A stretch of DNA of 64,000 bases from Aurantimonas coralicida DSM 14790 (GCF_000421645.1 NZ_ATXK01000011.1:1-64000); one strand, 5' to 3'. Shown: positions 9,840 to 19,774, counted from the stretch's first letter. Program-made: numbers and translations. The notes: generated by a model not told the origin, from the sequence alone.

Positions 9840-12581
9840 TCATCCGGCCACTTCGGCGTCGTCGCGCGCCGCATCGGACTCGTGCGGACGCGTTTCGGCC
9901 CCCGTCGAGTTCGTGATCATGCGCCCGTCCTTGAATTCCAGTCTCCGGTCGAAGAGCTCCGCATGTTCGGCGTGGCTCAGGACCCAGAAGATCGTCTGCC
10001 GTTCGATGCCGAGTGCCGCACGCGATGCGAGGACACGCACAATAGTCTCCCGCTGGCTCTCCCCGTCAAGTGACGACAGCGGCCGGTTGAGAACCAGGAG
10101 ATCGGCGCGCTTGAGCAGTGCCCGGGCAAGCGCCAGCTTCTGCTGCTGGCCCGACGACAGCCGCTTGGCGCCGCTGCCCACGTCGAAATCCAATCCGATC
10201 TCGAACACCGTCTGCGACAGGCCGGTCTCGCGCAGGGTCTCCACCAGCACCTCGTTGATGCGGGCCGAGGCTTCGGCGTAGCGGTCGACGACGCGGCCGA
10301 AGAGGATGTTGTCCTGGAAGCTGGCGGCCGGGTTGATCGCCCCCGGCACGTGCATCGACACAGCCTGCGCAAGCTCGGGGTCCATGCGCTCCAGGAGCCG
10401 CGCACGGGCCGACAGGACCGCGGCCTTGATGTCGTCGTCGAGCAGTCCGAGCCGATGCCGGGGCTCGATATAGCCGAAGGCCAGCTCCTGGAAGGCGCGC
10501 CGGTCGCGTCGGCGTTCGCTGGTGCTGCCGTCGGTCGCGGCGCGCCGCAGCGCCGCCTTGTAGCCGTCGACCTCTTCCGGCGTCATCAGGTCGACATTGT
10601 CCATCAGCGGACTGTCCGGCGCCAGGTCGCCGAAGATCTCGATCACCGTCTCGGCGATCTGCCGGCCCATCTCGTGCAGGAGGTCGTCGAGCCTCGCCTC
10701 CTCCAGGACGGCGACCATCTGCGGCCGGGCGGCCAGCGGCATCTCCTCGGCGGCTTCCGGCAGGGCGATGCCGAAGACAATGTTCTCCAGGACCGTCGCA
10801 TAGTCGGAATAGCGGGCCGGATCGAAGGATTCGAAATAGACTTCGTCGCCGCCTTCCGCGAGCCGTTCGCGGAAGCGCCCGCGGGCCTTCAGGACATGCG
10901 CGCAGGTCTCCTCGGGCAGGTCCGCCGGCACGCGGTTGCGCAGCCCGAGCCGGGCGATGTCGATGCGGAAATCGGCGACGTCCAGCACCTGCGCGAGGCG
11001 GCCGTGCAGTTCGTGCGGTCCGGTGATGCCGGCCGCCGCGTAGTCGATCCAGTCGCCGTCGACGTCGAGGTCGCTGTTGCCCGACGCCCGGGCTGCGAGC
11101 TGGCGCGCCTCGCTGGCGGCGCGGTCTCCGCCCGCCGGCACCAGCGGCGCATGGCGCAGCCCGTAGACCAGCGCGTCGCGGATCGACATCTGGGGGAAAT
11201 ACAGCCCCGAGGTGGCATAGGCGATGCGGCGCCCGACAAAGGCGTCGGGCAACCCGTCCAGCGCATGGCCGTCGATGCTGATGCGCCCCGACGCGGCCTC
11301 GGACAGACGCACCAGGGCCTCGGCCAGATATTCGGCCCCGCCGCCGATCGGCCCCGACGCGGCGATCGCTTCGCCCGGCCCCAGCCGCAGGCTGGTCGGC
11401 TCGAGAAGGTCGTTGCCGGAATCGTCGGCAATGCGCAGGCCCGAAATGGCGATCTCCCGCTCGATCCGCGGCGGCGTCTCGTAGGACAGCTTCTGGACGT
11501 CGGGAGAGATCAGGTTGCCCATCACGAACTGCTCGCGGATCTGGGCGTATTTCGACTGCACGTCGACCCGGAACTGGTCCCAGGCGATGAGCTCCTTCAG
11601 CGGCCCCGGCAGCTCCTTGTAGGCGGCGATCACCGCAACGAGCTGGCCGATGTCGAGCCGCCCGGCGATCACCAGATAGCCGCCGGCCAGATAGAAGATG
11701 AAGGGAGTGATCTGCGCCAGCAGGTTGTTGATGAAATTGACGAAGAACTTCCAGCGGAAGAAGTCGTAGCGGATCGACAGGATGCGGCCGAGCCGGCTGC
11801 CGAGCTCGGCGCGCTCCCAGTTGGAGGTGTCGTTGGTGCGGATCGAGGGGATGCTCTCGACGATCTCGCCGATCCGGCCCGACAGGAGCCGGGCGGTGAT
11901 CTGCCGGGCCCGGGCGAGCCTGACCAGCCGCCGGCGCATCTGCGGGATCAGGATGAGCTGCAGGAGCACGACGCCGCCGGCCACCGCGCCGAGCCAGACA
12001 TTCTGCAGGAAGATGAAGAAGAGACCGGTGCCGGCCTGGCTGAGCAGCAGGGCCGGGTCGGCGAAGGCACTGCCGCCGAAGCCGCCCACCGGCTCGGTCT
12101 CGTCCTTGATCATCGAGGAGATCTCGGGACCGCGCACCTGCTTGAAGCGGGCGGTCGGGAACCGCAGCACCAGGTCGACGAGCTGGAACCGCAGCCGCCG
12201 CAGCAGCTGTTCGCCGAGCCGGCCCTTGTAGTTCGACAGATAGAATTTGAAGAGCCCGTTGACGATCACGAAGAACAGGAAGGTCAGGCTCAGCCACAGG
12301 AGCACGCCGAGCCGGTCGAGTTCGACGCCATCGAACAGCGCCAGTTCGCCGCCGCCCAGGAAGCCCGGCAGCGGCAGCGAGACCGCGAACAGCGTCTCGG
12401 TCTGTCCCGGCGCCCAGTCGCCCTGGATCGGCCCGTTGACGATCCGTTTCGGCAGGTCGAGCGTCAGATACAGGAATGGCAGCGAGACCAGGAGGACGGC
12501 GAACAGCCAGATCTGCTGGGGCCGCGAATGGCGCCAGACATAGCGGAAGATGCTCTCGTCGAGTTCGTCCGCTGCCGCCAT
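9840..12581 (-). CDS. Exporter-type ABC protein with degenerate ATPase motifs and a large NBD insertion
   Basis: 913 aa. Residues about 1-340 form a six-helix exporter-type membrane domain. The nucleotide-binding region is odd. The Walker A position reads GPIGGGAE (410-417), lacking the GKS/T. Walker B reads LLVLNRP (about 828-834), where D becomes N832 and the catalytic E becomes R833. The signature LSSGQQQ (808) and the switch histidine (H870) are kept. Walker A and signature are about 400 residues apart instead of about 100. Three segments resemble the post-Q-loop motif of exporters: MSIRDALVYG (465), TVLENIVFG (596) and SFQDNILFG (754). It is thus probably a weak or inactive ATPase, perhaps gated by the cyclic nucleotide module. 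It begins 1 nt after the upstream ATPase gene. Confidence 0.85.
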   Translation of the reverse strand: MAAADELDESIFRYVWRHSRPQQIWLFAVLLVSLPFLYLTLDLPKRIVNGPIQGDWAPGQTETLFAVSLPLPGFLGGGELALFDGVELDRLGVLLWLSLTFLFFVIVNGLFKFYLSNYKGRLGEQLLRRLRFQLVDLVLRFPTARFKQVRGPEISSMIKDETEPVGGFGGSAFADPALLLSQAGTGLFFIFLQNVWLGAVAGGVVLLQLILIPQMRRRLVRLARARQITARLLSGRIGEIVESIPSIRTNDTSNWERAELGSRLGRILSIRYDFFRWKFFVNFINNLLAQITPFIFYLAGGYLVIAGRLDIGQLVAVIAAYKELPGPLKELIAWDQFRVDVQSKYAQIREQFVMGNLISPDVQKLSYETPPRIEREIAISGLRIADDSGNDLLEPTSLRLGPGEAIAASGPIGGGAEYLAEALVRLSEAASGRISIDGHALDGLPDAFVGRRIAYATSGLYFPQMSIRDALVYGLRHAPLVPAGGDRAASEARQLAARASGNSDLDVDGDWIDYAAAGITGPHELHGRLAQVLDVADFRIDIARLGLRNRVPADLPEETCAHVLKARGRFRERLAEGGDEVYFESFDPARYSDYATVLENIVFGIALPEAAEEMPLAARPQMVAVLEEARLDDLLHEMGRQIAETVIEIFGDLAPDSPLMDNVDLMTPEEVDGYKAALRRAATDGSTSERRRDRRAFQELAFGYIEPRHRLGLLDDDIKAAVLSARARLLERMDPELAQAVSMHVPGAINPAASFQDNILFGRVVDRYAEASARINEVLVETLRETGLSQTVFEIGLDFDVGSGAKRLSSGQQQKLALARALLKRADLLVLNRPLSSLDGESQRETIVRVLASRAALGIERQTIFWVLSHAEHAELFDRRLEFKDGRMITNSTGAETRPHESDAARDDAEVAG

Positions 12582-12582
12582 G

Positions 12583-14553
12583 TCAGCGCCGCTCCGTCGC
12601 CGGCGATGGCGCGGGCCGTCCGGCGAGGAAGTCGAGATTGGCGGCCCGCACGAAATGCCCCGGCCGGGCCTCCAGCAGCGGCCGGGCGACGCCGGGCTCG
12701 GCCGTGAACGGCGCCGGCCAGTTGCGCTGGCCGATCTCGCCCACCGGCGGCAGATGGGCGAAATCCAGCGGCCGCTGCGGATCGGCGTGCGGCACCGCCT
12801 GCATCAGCATCTGCGTATAGGGATGCAGGGCGTCCTCGAAGAACGCCGCGCGCGGCGCCAGTTCGACGATCTCGCCGTCGCACATCACCGCGATGCGGTC
12901 GGCGACATAATTCACCACCGCCAGATTGTGCGAGATGAACAGATAGGTCAGGCCGCACAGGCGCTGCAGATCCTTGAGCAGATTGAGGATCTGCGCCTGC
13001 ACCGACACGTCGAGCGCCGCCACCGGCTCGTCGCAGATCAGGAATTCCGGCTCCAGCGCCAGGGCGCGGGCAATGCCGATCCGCTGGCGCTGGCCACCGG
13101 AAAAGCTGTGCGGATAGCGGCCGGCATGCTGCGGCTCCAGCCCGACCGCCGCCAGCAGCCGCTCGATGCGCACGCGGCGCTCCGCCCGGTCGCAGACCGC
13201 GTGGATCTCGAACGGTTCGGCGAGGATCGCCCCGACCGTCATGCGCGGATCGAGGGACGAGAACGGGTCCTGGAAGACATATTGCAGCCGGTTGCGGACG
13301 GCAAAGAGCTGGCTGCGGTCGGCCGTGACCAGGTCGAGAGGCCCGTCGGGCGTGTCGAACAGCATGGCGCCCCTGTCGACCTGCACCGCCTGCATGATCG
13401 CGCGGGCGAGCGTCGTCTTGCCGGAGCCGGATTCGCCGACAAGCCCGAGGCACTCGCCGCGGCGGATGGTCAGCGAGACGTCCTTCAGCGCATGGATGCT
13501 GGGCGCCGGCGCGCTGGAAAACAGCCGCCGGTCGCCGCGCCGGGAAAAGCTCTTGGCGACCCCCTTCAGTTCCAGCAACGGCGCGCCGACAGCGCCCGAT
13601 GGCTCGCGCCGCATCAGCGCGCCGGCATCGACCTTGATCTCGCGGATCGGCTTCAGCCGGGGCGATTCCGCCTGGTCGAGATCGGGCACCGCCTTCATCA
13701 GCGAGATCAGATAAGGGTGCTGCGGATCGGCGAAGATCGTCCCGGACGACCCGGACTCCACCACCTTGCCGTGGTGCATCACCACGACGTCCTCGGCCAG
13801 GTTGGCGACGACGCCGAGATCGTGGGTGATCAGCAGGACGGCCATGCCGAGTTCGCCCTGCATCTCGCGCAGCAGCTTGATGATCTGCGCCTGCAGCGTC
13901 ACGTCGAGCGCCGTCGTCGGCTCGTCGGCGATCAGCAGCGCCGGCTTGCAGATCAGCGCCATGGCGATCATCGCCCGCTGGCGCAGCCCGCCCGACAGCT
14001 CGAACGGATAGGATTTCAGCGCCCGCTCGGGCTCGGGAAACCTGACCAGCCGCAAGGTCTCGATGGTCCGCTCGCGCGCCTCGGCGCCGGAGGCGCGGCC
14101 GTGCACCTCCAGCACCTCGCCGATCTGGTCGCCGAGCGTATGCAGCGGCGAGAAGGAGGTCATCGGCTCCTGAAAGACGATCGAGATCGACTGCCCGCGC
14201 ACCGCCCGGAAGCGCGGGCTGCGCGGCGACAGGGCGGCGAGGTCGACCGGGCCCTGCAACGGATCGTCGAAATGGATGCTGCCGCCGGTGATCACCGCGC
14301 TCTTCGGCAGCAGGCCGAGAATGGCCTGGGACGTCACGGTCTTGCCGGAGCCCGATTCCCCGACCAGCGCCACGGTGCGGCCTGCGCCGACGCTGAGCGA
14401 CAGGCCGCTGACGGCCTTCACCGTCCCGGCCATCGACTGGAACTCGACGGACAGGTTCTCGATCGCAAGCAATGGCCGCGCGGCGACCGATGCGGGCCGG
14501 TCCGGCGTGTCTATCGGCCGGTCCAGCACCGAGGCACCGCTTCCCCCTGGCAT
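12583..14553 (-). CDS. Fused double ATPase of an oligopeptide ABC importer (OppD-OppF type)
   Basis: 656 aa with two complete nucleotide-binding domains. The first has GESGSGKT near residue 70, [10 protein letters not shown] and [12 protein letters not shown]. The second has [10 protein letters not shown] near 385, [10 protein letters not shown] and [12 protein letters not shown]. All catalytic residues are present, so both halves should hydrolyse ATP. The start chosen has AAGAGGTGG about 11 nt upstream. No permease accompanies it on this strand; the binding protein and permeases at 3.1-7.2 kb are the evident partners. It is 1 nt upstream of the degenerate ABC gene, so supply of ATPase and expression of the cyclic nucleotide cassette are coupled. 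Confidence 0.92.
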   Translation of the reverse strand: MPGGSGASVLDRPIDTPDRPASVAARPLLAIENLSVEFQSMAGTVKAVSGLSLSVGAGRTVALVGESGSGKTVTSQAILGLLPKSAVITGGSIHFDDPLQGPVDLAALSPRSPRFRAVRGQSISIVFQEPMTSFSPLHTLGDQIGEVLEVHGRASGAEARERTIETLRLVRFPEPERALKSYPFELSGGLRQRAMIAMALICKPALLIADEPTTALDVTLQAQIIKLLREMQGELGMAVLLITHDLGVVANLAEDVVVMHHGKVVESGSSGTIFADPQHPYLISLMKAVPDLDQAESPRLKPIREIKVDAGALMRREPSGAVGAPLLELKGVAKSFSRRGDRRLFSSAPAPSIHALKDVSLTIRRGECLGLVGESGSGKTTLARAIMQAVQVDRGAMLFDTPDGPLDLVTADRSQLFAVRNRLQYVFQDPFSSLDPRMTVGAILAEPFEIHAVCDRAERRVRIERLLAAVGLEPQHAGRYPHSFSGGQRQRIGIARALALEPEFLICDEPVAALDVSVQAQILNLLKDLQRLCGLTYLFISHNLAVVNYVADRIAVMCDGEIVELAPRAAFFEDALHPYTQMLMQAVPHADPQRPLDFAHLPPVGEIGQRNWPAPFTAEPGVARPLLEARPGHFVRAANLDFLAGRPAPSPATERR

Positions 14554-14670
14554 CCGCTCATTCCACCTCTTCGGCTCCGCGGCATGGTCCTTCGCGCACG
14601 GGCGTTGCGATTGCAGCACGGAACCGCGCGGCAAGTCATGCAGATTTTGCGATCCATTGCCCGCCGCGGC

Positions 14671-15813
14671 TCACTCGCCCGCACCGCCTGCCATGGCGGC
14701 GATCGTCGCCGCGGCGTTGGCTGCGCCCTCCAGATCGATCGCGGGACGCGCCCCCGCCTCGCGCTGCCAGGCCTCGGCCACCGCCGCCGCCATGGTCTCG
14801 GCCGACAGGCGCGAGGTCGGCACCACCGACAGGAGCCCCATCTTCCCCATGCGCTCGGAGCGGAACCATTGCTCGGTCTCCTCGCCCTCGTCATAGGGCA
14901 CGACAACGGCCCGCGCTTCGGCGCGCAGGAGGTTCATCACCGTGTTGTAGCCGGCCTGCGAGATCGACAGGGCGCAGCCGTCGAGCCGCTCCTGGAAGTT
15001 CGTCTCGAAGCGCTTCACGATGGTCGTCTCGTCGGCCAGCGCTGCCAGCGCCTGGAACTCGTCCTCGGCCATGCGCGGTCCGGTCAGGAAGCGCCAGACC
15101 CGGTCGGCCAGCGGCGTATGCGGCCGCGCCGCCATGACCGTGCGCATCAAAGCGCCGGCGGCCGCGCCGCCCCCGGCCGACACGATCACCTCGCCGTTGC
15201 CCGGCGCTGCGCCGCGCTCGGCCGGCTCGGTGACATAGCCGGTATAGCGAATGAGATCGTCGATCTCGCCGGCATGGGGATAGGTCTCGGCGAAGGTGAA
15301 GAGCGACGGATCGGAATGGACGAGCACGGCGTCCAGATGCTCGCGCGCCAGCGCGGCGCCCCTGGCGGCCCGCTCGGCATGCTTGGTCTCCACCAGGATG
15401 TCGCGCACCGAGGTCACGCATTTGACCCGCGGCTTGTCGCGCGACGCCCGTTCGAGGAGCGGCACCAGCTCGAAATTGAAGCGCCAGCGTCCGAAGGGGA
15501 ACATCTCCAGGAGCACGACGTCCGGCTGGACCTTCTCATAGAGCGCCAGCAGCGCGTCGCGCCGAGCCGCACGCCATGCGTCGGTGATCGGCTCGCCCTC
15601 GGCATCGTAGAGCGTCTTGAAATTGGCGCCGTCGATATGGGTCGGCGGCAATTGCACCACCTCGGCGTTGGCGAAGGGCATTTCCGCGACCGGCATGCCG
15701 CCGAGCGCCACCGTCACCTCCATGCCGCGCCGGGCCATGGCATTGGTGAGGAGTTCGCCGCGCCGCAGATGGCCGACGCCCAGCAGATGCTGGACATGAA
15801 AGAGAACGCGCAT
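14671..15813 (-). CDS. Glycosyltransferase, MurG-like (COG4671 type)
   Basis: 380 aa. The N-terminus LFHVQHLLGVGHLRRGELL is the glycine-rich acceptor-domain start of this MurG-like family. The C-terminal half has VIVSAGGGAAAGAL near residue 210 and ISQAGYNTVMNLLRA near 285, the nucleotide-sugar pocket. A cytoplasmic, membrane-associated GT-B enzyme is expected; donor and acceptor are unknown. It is the last of three glycosyltransferase genes whose ends overlap by 1-4 nt. A gap of 117 nt separates it from the ATPase gene. Confidence 0.82.
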   Translation of the reverse strand: MRVLFHVQHLLGVGHLRRGELLTNAMARRGMEVTVALGGMPVAEMPFANAEVVQLPPTHIDGANFKTLYDAEGEPITDAWRAARRDALLALYEKVQPDVVLLEMFPFGRWRFNFELVPLLERASRDKPRVKCVTSVRDILVETKHAERAARGAALAREHLDAVLVHSDPSLFTFAETYPHAGEIDDLIRYTGYVTEPAERGAAPGNGEVIVSAGGGAAAGALMRTVMAARPHTPLADRVWRFLTGPRMAEDEFQALAALADETTIVKRFETNFQERLDGCALSISQAGYNTVMNLLRAEARAVVVPYDEGEETEQWFRSERMGKMGLLSVVPTSRLSAETMAAAVAEAWQREAGARPAIDLEGAANAAATIAAMAGGAGE

Positions 15814-16973
15814 CAGGCCGTCTCCGCCTTTCCTGTTGGTGTGGGCCGTCCGAGCGTGTCGGACAGCGCGGCGTCGAGTGCCGCGGAGGCTGCTTCCAGC
15901 GAATGATGCCGCTCCGCCCGCCTGGATGCCGCTGTGCCCATGCGGGTCCGCAGCCCCGGATCGAGCAGCCGGCGCACCGCGGCGGCGAAGGCCTCCGCAT
16001 CGCCCTCCGGCGTGAGCAGTCCCGTGATTCCATCCTCGACGATGCCGGAGACACCGCCGCTGTTGCCCGCCACCGCCGGAAGCCCCGCCGCCTGCGCCTC
16101 GAGCAGTGCCATGCTCCAGGATTCCTTGATCGCCGGCCAGACGGCGAGATCGGCCGCGGCGAAAAGGTCGGGCATCTCCTCTGGCGCCGCGGCACCATGG
16201 AACGCCACCCGGCAGGACAGGCCGGCGAAGGCAGCGCGCACCTGCGGCTCGGCCGGGCCGGCTCCGACGATGAGGACGTCGAAGGCCGCGCCGTCGAGCC
16301 TACCCAGAGCCTCCGCCAGCAGGCGATAGGAGGCGAGCTTCTGGTCCTCGCGCATCATCGCCGCGGCGATCAGCCAGGGCTGGTCCGGCGCCAGGCCGTG
16401 GCGTGCGGCCAGCGCCGCCCGTATGTCGGTGCGCCGCCCGGCCGCCGCCCGCCAGGGCTGCGTATCGACGAAGGGCAGCAGCGCCCGATAGGCGGTCTCG
16501 TCCCCGAGCCAGGGCATGACGCCTGCCTTGTCCGCCGGGTTGAGCCCGATGACGAGGTCGGCGCGGGACAGGGCCGCAAGGCTGGCCTCGAACCCTTGCG
16601 CCCAGCGCCCGCCGCGCTGCTTGCCGGCGACCGAGGCTTCGGCGACGACATAGGGAACGCCGAGCGCCGTGGCGACGCGCAGTCCCAGCCAGTCCGGCGC
16701 CTTGTGGTAGAGATGGTAGGTGAACCAGAGGTCGATCCGGGGCTTCGCCACCCTGCCCTGCCGCAACAGCCGCTCGGCCAGCCGTCCGCCGACCGTCTGC
16801 AGCCGCGCCTGACGCGCCGGGTCGCCGCGGTCATGGCTGCGAAAGTGCGACGGCACCACCACCCCGTGGCCGGCCAGCCGCAGGGCGTCGATCAGGCCAC
16901 GCGCCACGGTGCGGTCGCCGGATGGCCGCGGATCATCGGGAGATTTCATCGGCGCGTAGAACGCGATGTTCAT
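15813..16973 (-). CDS. Glycosyltransferase, GT4 family
   Basis: 386 aa, starting at the ATG of MNIAFYAPMKSP, whose ATGA overlaps the stop of the upstream gene. The N-terminal GDRTVARGLIDAL contains the glycine/arginine loop of GT-B enzymes. The donor site follows as KESWSMALLEAQAAGLPAVA near residue 290, with the EX7E-type glutamates, and GLLTPEGDAEAF. It shares its stop with the start of the next gene (TGATG). Together with its two neighbours it probably adds successive sugars to one surface glycan; the glycan itself is not identifiable. Confidence 0.84.
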   Translation of the reverse strand: MNIAFYAPMKSPDDPRPSGDRTVARGLIDALRLAGHGVVVPSHFRSHDRGDPARQARLQTVGGRLAERLLRQGRVAKPRIDLWFTYHLYHKAPDWLGLRVATALGVPYVVAEASVAGKQRGGRWAQGFEASLAALSRADLVIGLNPADKAGVMPWLGDETAYRALLPFVDTQPWRAAAGRRTDIRAALAARHGLAPDQPWLIAAAMMREDQKLASYRLLAEALGRLDGAAFDVLIVGAGPAEPQVRAAFAGLSCRVAFHGAAAPEEMPDLFAAADLAVWPAIKESWSMALLEAQAAGLPAVAGNSGGVSGIVEDGITGLLTPEGDAEAFAAAVRRLLDPGLRTRMGTAASRRAERHHSLEAASAALDAALSDTLGRPTPTGKAETA

Positions 16974-18235
16974 GCAGTGCCGGTCTTGGGCAGGGTCCGG
17001 GCAGGCGCCCACTCGTCGTCGCCGGCGGCGCCGCGGCTGGCGCTGCCCGAATGGCGCCCGGCGGCGATGTAGCCGTCGGCCAGTTCGCAGATCGTCTTCA
17101 GGCCGTCGAGAATGCCGTCCACCGCCACCGAGCGCGGTCGCGCCTGGCCCGGCAGCGCGCGGATGGCATCGGCCATGGCGGCGGGATTGTCGATCTCGTC
17201 ATCCAGCAGCATGGCGATCAGGCCGAGCTCCTGGGCCTGCGAGGCACGGATATACTGCTCCAGCCGGGGCTGGCGGCGCGGCACGACCACGGCCGGCTTG
17301 TCGAAGGACAGGATCTCGCAGAACGTGTTGTAGCCGCCCATCGCGACCATGCCGGCCGCCCGCTCGATCAACGGCTCGATACTGGCGGCGAAGGTGATCA
17401 GGTCGACGCTGTCGAGCCGGGCCGCGCGCCGCTGGAAATCCGTCTGGTAGCCGGTCTCCATGAAGGGGCCGAGAACGATCTTGGCCCGTACGCCGATCGA
17501 CGGATCGGTCTCGTAGGCCCGCAGCACCCAGTCCACCAGCTGGGCGCCGTCGCCGCCGCCGCCGGTGGTGACCAGCACATAGGGTCGCTCGCCGATCCGG
17601 ATGCGATCCGGCAGCGCGCCCGAGGGCTCGTCCGCGCGCTGCAGATAGCCGGTGAAGGTCGCCTTGCGCCGCACCGCGTCCGAGACGCCGATATCGGCCA
17701 GCGGATCGCAGATTTCCGGCAGCCCGTAGATCCAGATGTCGTCGTAATAATTCTCGACCGCGCCGAAGGCCTCCTTGCGGGTCCATTCCTCGATCAGCCG
17801 CGACGGCTCGTCCATGATGTCGCGCAGCCCCAGCACCAGCCGGGCGCCGGTGGTCTTGAGGTGATGCAGCGTCGCCTCGACCTCGCCGCGCATGCCGAGC
17901 GGCTCCTTGTCGACGATGAAGATGTCGGGATCGAAGATTTCGGCGGTCGAGCGGATGATCGCGCTGCGGATCTTGGTCAGATCCTCCAGCGACAGGCCCG
18001 GATTGGACGGGGCATAGGTGTCGGCGCCGAGCTTGACGACGCCCGGCACGCGAATGAAATCCACCTGGGGCGGAAAACTGAACGAGCCGACGACAGGCGA
18101 GCCTGCTACGATGAGGATCGAGATGTCGGGCCGGTGCGCCACCAGGGCCTGCGCGATCACGCGGCAGCGGCGCAGATGGCCGAGACCGTAGGTGTCGTGA
18201 CTGTAGATGAGAACGCGCGGAGGCCGGGCTTTCAT
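16970..18235 (-). CDS. Glycosyltransferase, MurG-like (COG4671 type), first gene of a three-gene operon
   Basis: 421 aa. The ATG has AGGAG 7-8 nt upstream. RVLIYSHDTYGLGHLRRCR is the same N-terminal signature as in the third gene of the operon, so the outer two genes are paralogues flanking a GT4 enzyme. Further motifs are VLVTTGGGGDGAQL near residue 225 and MVAMGGYNTFCEILS near 300, the nucleotide-sugar site. The C-terminal 25 residues are low-complexity. The gene is divergent from the membrane cyclase gene, so the interval 18236-18414 should hold both promoters. Confidence 0.83.
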   Translation of the reverse strand: MKARPPRVLIYSHDTYGLGHLRRCRVIAQALVAHRPDISILIVAGSPVVGSFSFPPQVDFIRVPGVVKLGADTYAPSNPGLSLEDLTKIRSAIIRSTAEIFDPDIFIVDKEPLGMRGEVEATLHHLKTTGARLVLGLRDIMDEPSRLIEEWTRKEAFGAVENYYDDIWIYGLPEICDPLADIGVSDAVRRKATFTGYLQRADEPSGALPDRIRIGERPYVLVTTGGGGDGAQLVDWVLRAYETDPSIGVRAKIVLGPFMETGYQTDFQRRAARLDSVDLITFAASIEPLIERAAGMVAMGGYNTFCEILSFDKPAVVVPRRQPRLEQYIRASQAQELGLIAMLLDDEIDNPAAMADAIRALPGQARPRSVAVDGILDGLKTICELADGYIAAGRHSGSASRGAAGDDEWAPARTLPKTGTA

Positions 18236-18385
18236 CAGATACTCCTGCCGCTCCGACCCTGCTCGACCGGGACACACTGGCCATTTTCCGGCCCTGACGC
18301 AAGCGCGCGTGTCCCCGGGGAAACCGCGCCCGTCTACCGCCGCGACGGATCGACCGCAATGACCACAGCCGGGGACGGAGCGTTC

Positions 18386-18418
18386 ATGAGGGCCAGTTAC
18401 CGGGCGAATCCGACGTGA
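18386..18418 (+). other. Ten-codon open frame overlapping the cyclase start
   Basis: ATG to TGA encodes MRASYRANPT. Its stop overlaps the GTG start of the cyclase gene in the arrangement GTGA, and GGACGGAG lies 4-11 nt upstream of its ATG. The arrangement would allow translational coupling of the cyclase to a short upstream peptide. It could equally be chance, since short frames are common at this GC content. Confidence 0.25.
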
Positions 18419-19770
18419 GCAACCGAAACAAGCTGCTGGCGCCCTTCGCCCGGCGCGAATCCAGCCGCGCCATTCCCGAGCGCGTGCGCGAGGTCGTGGA
18501 TCGCTTCGAAATCCGCAGCGAACGGTTGATCGGCTGGGTCCAGCTCGGCATCGGCCTGTTCATCACCGTGCTCTATCTGGTCTCGCCGCGTCCGGTCGAC
18601 AGCGAGATGCAGCACCCGGTGCCGATCAGCCTCGCGGTCTATCTCTGCTTCACCGCCCTCCGCCTGTTCCTGTCCTACCGGATCCGCCTGCCGGCCTGGT
18701 TTCTCGGCCTGTCGGTCCTCGTCGACATCGCGCTGCTCTACGGTCTCGTCTGGTATTTTCACGTCCAGTACGGCCAGGGCGCCAGCTTTTCCCTGAAGGC
18801 GCCGACGGTGATGTATGTCTTCGTCTTCATCGCCATTCGCGCCTTCCGCTTCGATCCCGCCTGGGTGCTGACCACCGGCGCCGTAGCGGCGCTCGGCTGG
18901 GTCGGCCTGACGCTCTATGCCATCGACGCCGAGGGCACCGACGCCATCACCCGTAGCTTCGTTGCCTATATCCATGGCGACGGCATTCTGGTCGGCGCCG
19001 AGATCGACAAGATCGTCGCGATCCTCGTCCTCACCACCGTCCTGGCGCTTGCCCTCGTGCGGGCCAAGCGGCTCCTGGCGGCGGCGACGCTGGAGCATAT
19101 CGAGCGCGAGGAAATCCGCCGCTTCCTGCCGGCCGATGTGGAGCGCGCCATCGTCACGTCGCCGGAATCGGTGGTGGCCGGCGACGCCGAGGAGCGCGAG
19201 GCGGCCATCGTCATCCTCGACATTCGCGGCTTCACCGGCTTCATGGCCCGGCACGACGCGCGGCAGGTGGTCGAGGTGCTGGTCGGCCTGCATGCCCGCA
19301 TCGTGCCGGTGATCGAGCGCCATGGCGGCATCGTCGACAAATATCTGGGCGACGGCCTGCTGGCGACCTTCGGCGCGACGAGGCCGTCGCGGACAGCCGC
19401 GGCCGAGGCCCTCGCGGCCCTCTGCGAAATCCTCGCTCTGTCCCGGGAGTGGGCGGCGGAGATGGAGACACGCTTCGGCCCGATCGGCCTGCGCGTCAAC
19501 GGTGCGGCGACCGCCGGAACCGTGGTCTTCACCGCGCTCGGCGACGAGCACCGGCTCGAATACACTGTGATCGGCGATCCGGTGAACCTCGCCGCCAAGC
19601 TGGAAAAGCACAACAAGGTCGAGCAGACCCTTGCCCTGACCACCCAGGCCAGCCTCGACATGGCGCAGGCGCAGGGGTTTCGCCCGCCCGCTGCCTCCAG
19701 CCTGACCCGCCTCGACCGCCGGCAGGTGCAGGGTGTGGACGCCCCGCTCGACCTCGTCGCCTTCGCCTGA
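18415..19770 (+). CDS. Membrane-bound class III adenylate/guanylate cyclase
   Basis: 451 aa, GTG start. Residues about 40-225 contain five or six hydrophobic helices. The linker ERLLAAATLEHIEREE-like helix then leads to a class III cyclase domain. Metal ligands are D269 in ILDIRGFTGF and D313 in KYLGDGLLATFGA; YTVIGDPVNLAAKLEK carries the substrate and ribose contacts. All catalytic residues are present, so it should make a cyclic nucleotide at the inner membrane. It is only 6 kb upstream of the cyclic-nucleotide cassette, divergent from the glycosyltransferase operon, and ends 4 nt before the convergent acetyltransferase gene. Confidence 0.9.
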   Translation: MSNRNKLLAPFARRESSRAIPERVREVVDRFEIRSERLIGWVQLGIGLFITVLYLVSPRPVDSEMQHPVPISLAVYLCFTALRLFLSYRIRLPAWFLGLSVLVDIALLYGLVWYFHVQYGQGASFSLKAPTVMYVFVFIAIRAFRFDPAWVLTTGAVAALGWVGLTLYAIDAEGTDAITRSFVAYIHGDGILVGAEIDKIVAILVLTTVLALALVRAKRLLAAATLEHIEREEIRRFLPADVERAIVTSPESVVAGDAEEREAAIVILDIRGFTGFMARHDARQVVEVLVGLHARIVPVIERHGGIVDKYLGDGLLATFGATRPSRTAAAEALAALCEILALSREWAAEMETRFGPIGLRVNGAATAGTVVFTALGDEHRLEYTVIGDPVNLAAKLEKHNKVEQTLALTTQASLDMAQAQGFRPPAASSLTRLDRRQVQGVDAPLDLVAFA

Positions 19771-19774
19771 GCGC

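Noticed and set aside
10350-12707. A 785-codon open frame on + opposite the degenerate ABC gene
   Set aside because: It mirrors the codon pattern of the minus-strand gene, has no ribosome site and its product is His/Asp/Arg-rich without any domain. It is a by-product of high GC.
12550-15906. A 1118-codon open frame on + opposite the ATPase and glycosyltransferase genes
   Set aside because: It spans two well-supported minus-strand genes and the gap between them, and its product is low-complexity.
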